Part shown: piece by piece, positions 62,952 through 64,000 of the stretch
Layout of the letters: each line of letters opens with the position of its first letter
Position numbering within the stretch: the stretch's first letter is position 1
Source: Nitrospira sp.
GTDB lineage: Bacteria > Nitrospirota > Nitrospiria > Nitrospirales > Nitrospiraceae
DNA length: 64,000 bases
Reading direction: 5' to 3'
NCBI GenBank assembly: GCA_030123605.1
Contig: CP126123.1
Coordinates: 248,001 to 312,000 of the forward strand
Translations under genes and position numbers: made by a program
Notes under the pieces: model-generated
The model's input: the letters and a program-made list of their open reading frames with translations, nothing else
Database searches by the model: none
What the model was told of the DNA's origin: nothing

Positions 62952-64000
62952 GATCTCACCTCGACGCTTCTCATCAATTCGTCCCCCTCGCGAGCGACCG
63001 CCGGTTCCGGGAAGGACATCCCCCAGCCTTCTGCCGGTCGGTCGTCGGCGGCGGAGGCGGTCCGAGCGAGGAAATAACGGAGGAAGGGGCCGCTCACCAA
63101 CGACGTGCTGATCGCCAAGATGACGAAGGCCACCAGGAGACTTTCGCCGATCAGGCCGTGTTGAAAGGCCAGGGTGGCGAGGATGATTTGCATCATGCCT
63201 CTCGCATTCATGCCCCAACCGACGGCCAGTGCTTCGCGTGTCGGCATCCCACTCCAGTAGGCTCCCAAGCCACTGCCGACCACCTTTCCGAAGGAGGCCA
63301 ACAGAAAAATGGTGAGTGTGAGCTGGGCATCGAAGTGTTCGGCGAAGTTCACCTTCAATCCGATGGTTGCAAAATAGATCGGCGCAAAAAAATTCAAGAC
63401 GAAGAGTTTGATGACATCCCTGCTCTGCCGATCGAGGTACTTGGAATCCCCGACCGCCAGGCCCGCGAGAAAAGCGCCGAAGACTGCGTGCGCTCCGAGG
63501 GCTTCAGTCGCCGCGGCGCTTCCCAACGCCACGATGAGCACCAGACTGATCATGTTATGAGGTTTGGTGAGGCGACGACGGATTCCCGGCAAGAGCCGGT
63601 CACAGACCCACCGTCCGATCGTCAGCATGAAGACGGCGAAACCGAGCGTATAGACAGTGACCGTGACGATATGGATCGCTGACAGGTTGTCCGTCGTGCT
63701 GAGGGTCAACAGCACCGACAACAAAATCCACCCGATCAGATCGTCGACCATCGCGGACATCATGATGATGCCGCCGACCTCATTTTTCAGGAGCCCGAGA
63801 TCGAGTAGGATTCTGGCGATCACCGGCAACGAAGAAATCGTCAAGGCAGTGCCAAAAAAGAATGCGAACAGCGGGGTACTCGCTTGATGCGCTCCCAACG
63901 GCAACCAGTAGGCCCCCATCACGCCGATAAGAAAGGGCAGGATGAAGCCCATGACACTGGTCAGGGCAATCCGCGAGCCGTTCCTGGGCAGATGGGAAAA
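62948..64000 (-). CDS. Cation/proton antiporter (CPA2/Kef-type), 5' end outside window
   Basis: The frame stays open from 62948 to the window edge; the residues upstream of the first Met (PRNGSRIALTSV) are membrane-transporter-like, so the true start lies beyond 64000. Hydrophobic helices throughout, with FFFGTALTISSLPVIARILLDLGLL, SAMVDDLIGWILLSVLLTL, GAHAVFGAFLAGLAVGD, IYFATIGLKVNFAE and GWGMNARGMMQIILATLAF: the Na+/H+ exchanger family pattern with paired acidic residues (DD). A proton or sodium/potassium antiporter placed first in the visible polysaccharide operon. Confidence 0.85.
   Translation of the reverse strand, partial: FSHLPRNGSRIALTSVMGFILPFLIGVMGAYWLPLGAHQASTPLFAFFFGTALTISSLPVIARILLDLGLLKNEVGGIIMMSAMVDDLIGWILLSVLLTLSTTDNLSAIHIVTVTVYTLGFAVFMLTIGRWVCDRLLPGIRRRLTKPHNMISLVLIVALGSAAATEALGAHAVFGAFLAGLAVGDSKYLDRQSRDVIKLFVLNFFAPIYFATIGLKVNFAEHFDAQLTLTIFLLASFGKVVGSGLGAYWSGMPTREALAVGWGMNARGMMQIILATLAFQHGLIGESLLVAFVILAISTSLVSGPFLRYFLARTASAADDRPAEGWGMSFPEPAVAREGDELMRSVEVRS

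Overview
The window is GC-rich, almost fully coding bacterial chromosome. A 13-subunit complex I operon with fused nuoCD, a contractile-injection cluster with DUF4157 proteins, a glucoamylase, universal stress proteins and a large exopolysaccharide locus together suggest a Gram-negative soil or water bacterium. Nitrospira (Nitrospirota) is my best guess. That is inference from gene content; no rRNA or other taxonomic marker lies in the window, and I saw no tRNA, CRISPR array or insertion sequence.

Region 1 (1-17.3 kb, + strand) is the distal part of an extracellular contractile injection system (eCIS) or tailocin-like cluster. It holds two baseplate-J-type wedge proteins (the first cut by the window edge), a tail protein I domain fused to an NHL beta-propeller, and four related proteins of unknown function sharing an HNR/LH..G..G motif. 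Two large DUF4157 proteins follow. They share a 202-bp N-terminal cassette but carry different payloads: one has a PD-(D/E)xK-nuclease-like segment, the other a glycine-zipper membrane segment followed by a second, lethal-factor-like HExxH zincin. The cluster ends at 17.4-18.2 kb in debris: a frameshifted peptidoglycan-binding gene joined to a third, degenerate DUF4157 copy.

Region 2 (18.2-22.1 kb) holds small genes: a TPR protein, a cupredoxin-like exported protein lacking the usual Cys ligand, a universal stress protein, two small lipoproteins and a winged-helix-like protein. Region 3 (22.3-36.9 kb) is the nuoABCDEFGHIJKLMN operon with nearly every junction overlapping. Region 4 (37.2-42.3 kb) holds a tandem universal stress protein, a GH15 glucoamylase-like enzyme, a LuxR-type regulator and a PilZ-domain protein, which look like stress, storage-carbon and c-di-GMP functions.

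Region 5 (42.4-64 kb) is an exopolysaccharide locus. On the + strand lie an aldolase/short-chain dehydrogenase fusion, a TPR-Wza export lipoprotein, a GT2 and a stand-alone CapB/CpsD-type tyrosine kinase. On the - strand a long operon reading from beyond 64 kb to 47.6 kb encodes an antiporter, a sugar nucleotidyltransferase, the initiating sugar-phosphate transferase, two radical-SAM enzymes with small partners, a NUDIX enzyme, GT2s, a Wzz-like protein, an O-antigen ligase/polymerase, a Wzx flippase, a GT9, a methyltransferase and an exported glycosidase-like protein. Together these form a Wzx/Wzy-type pathway with the Wzc function split in two.
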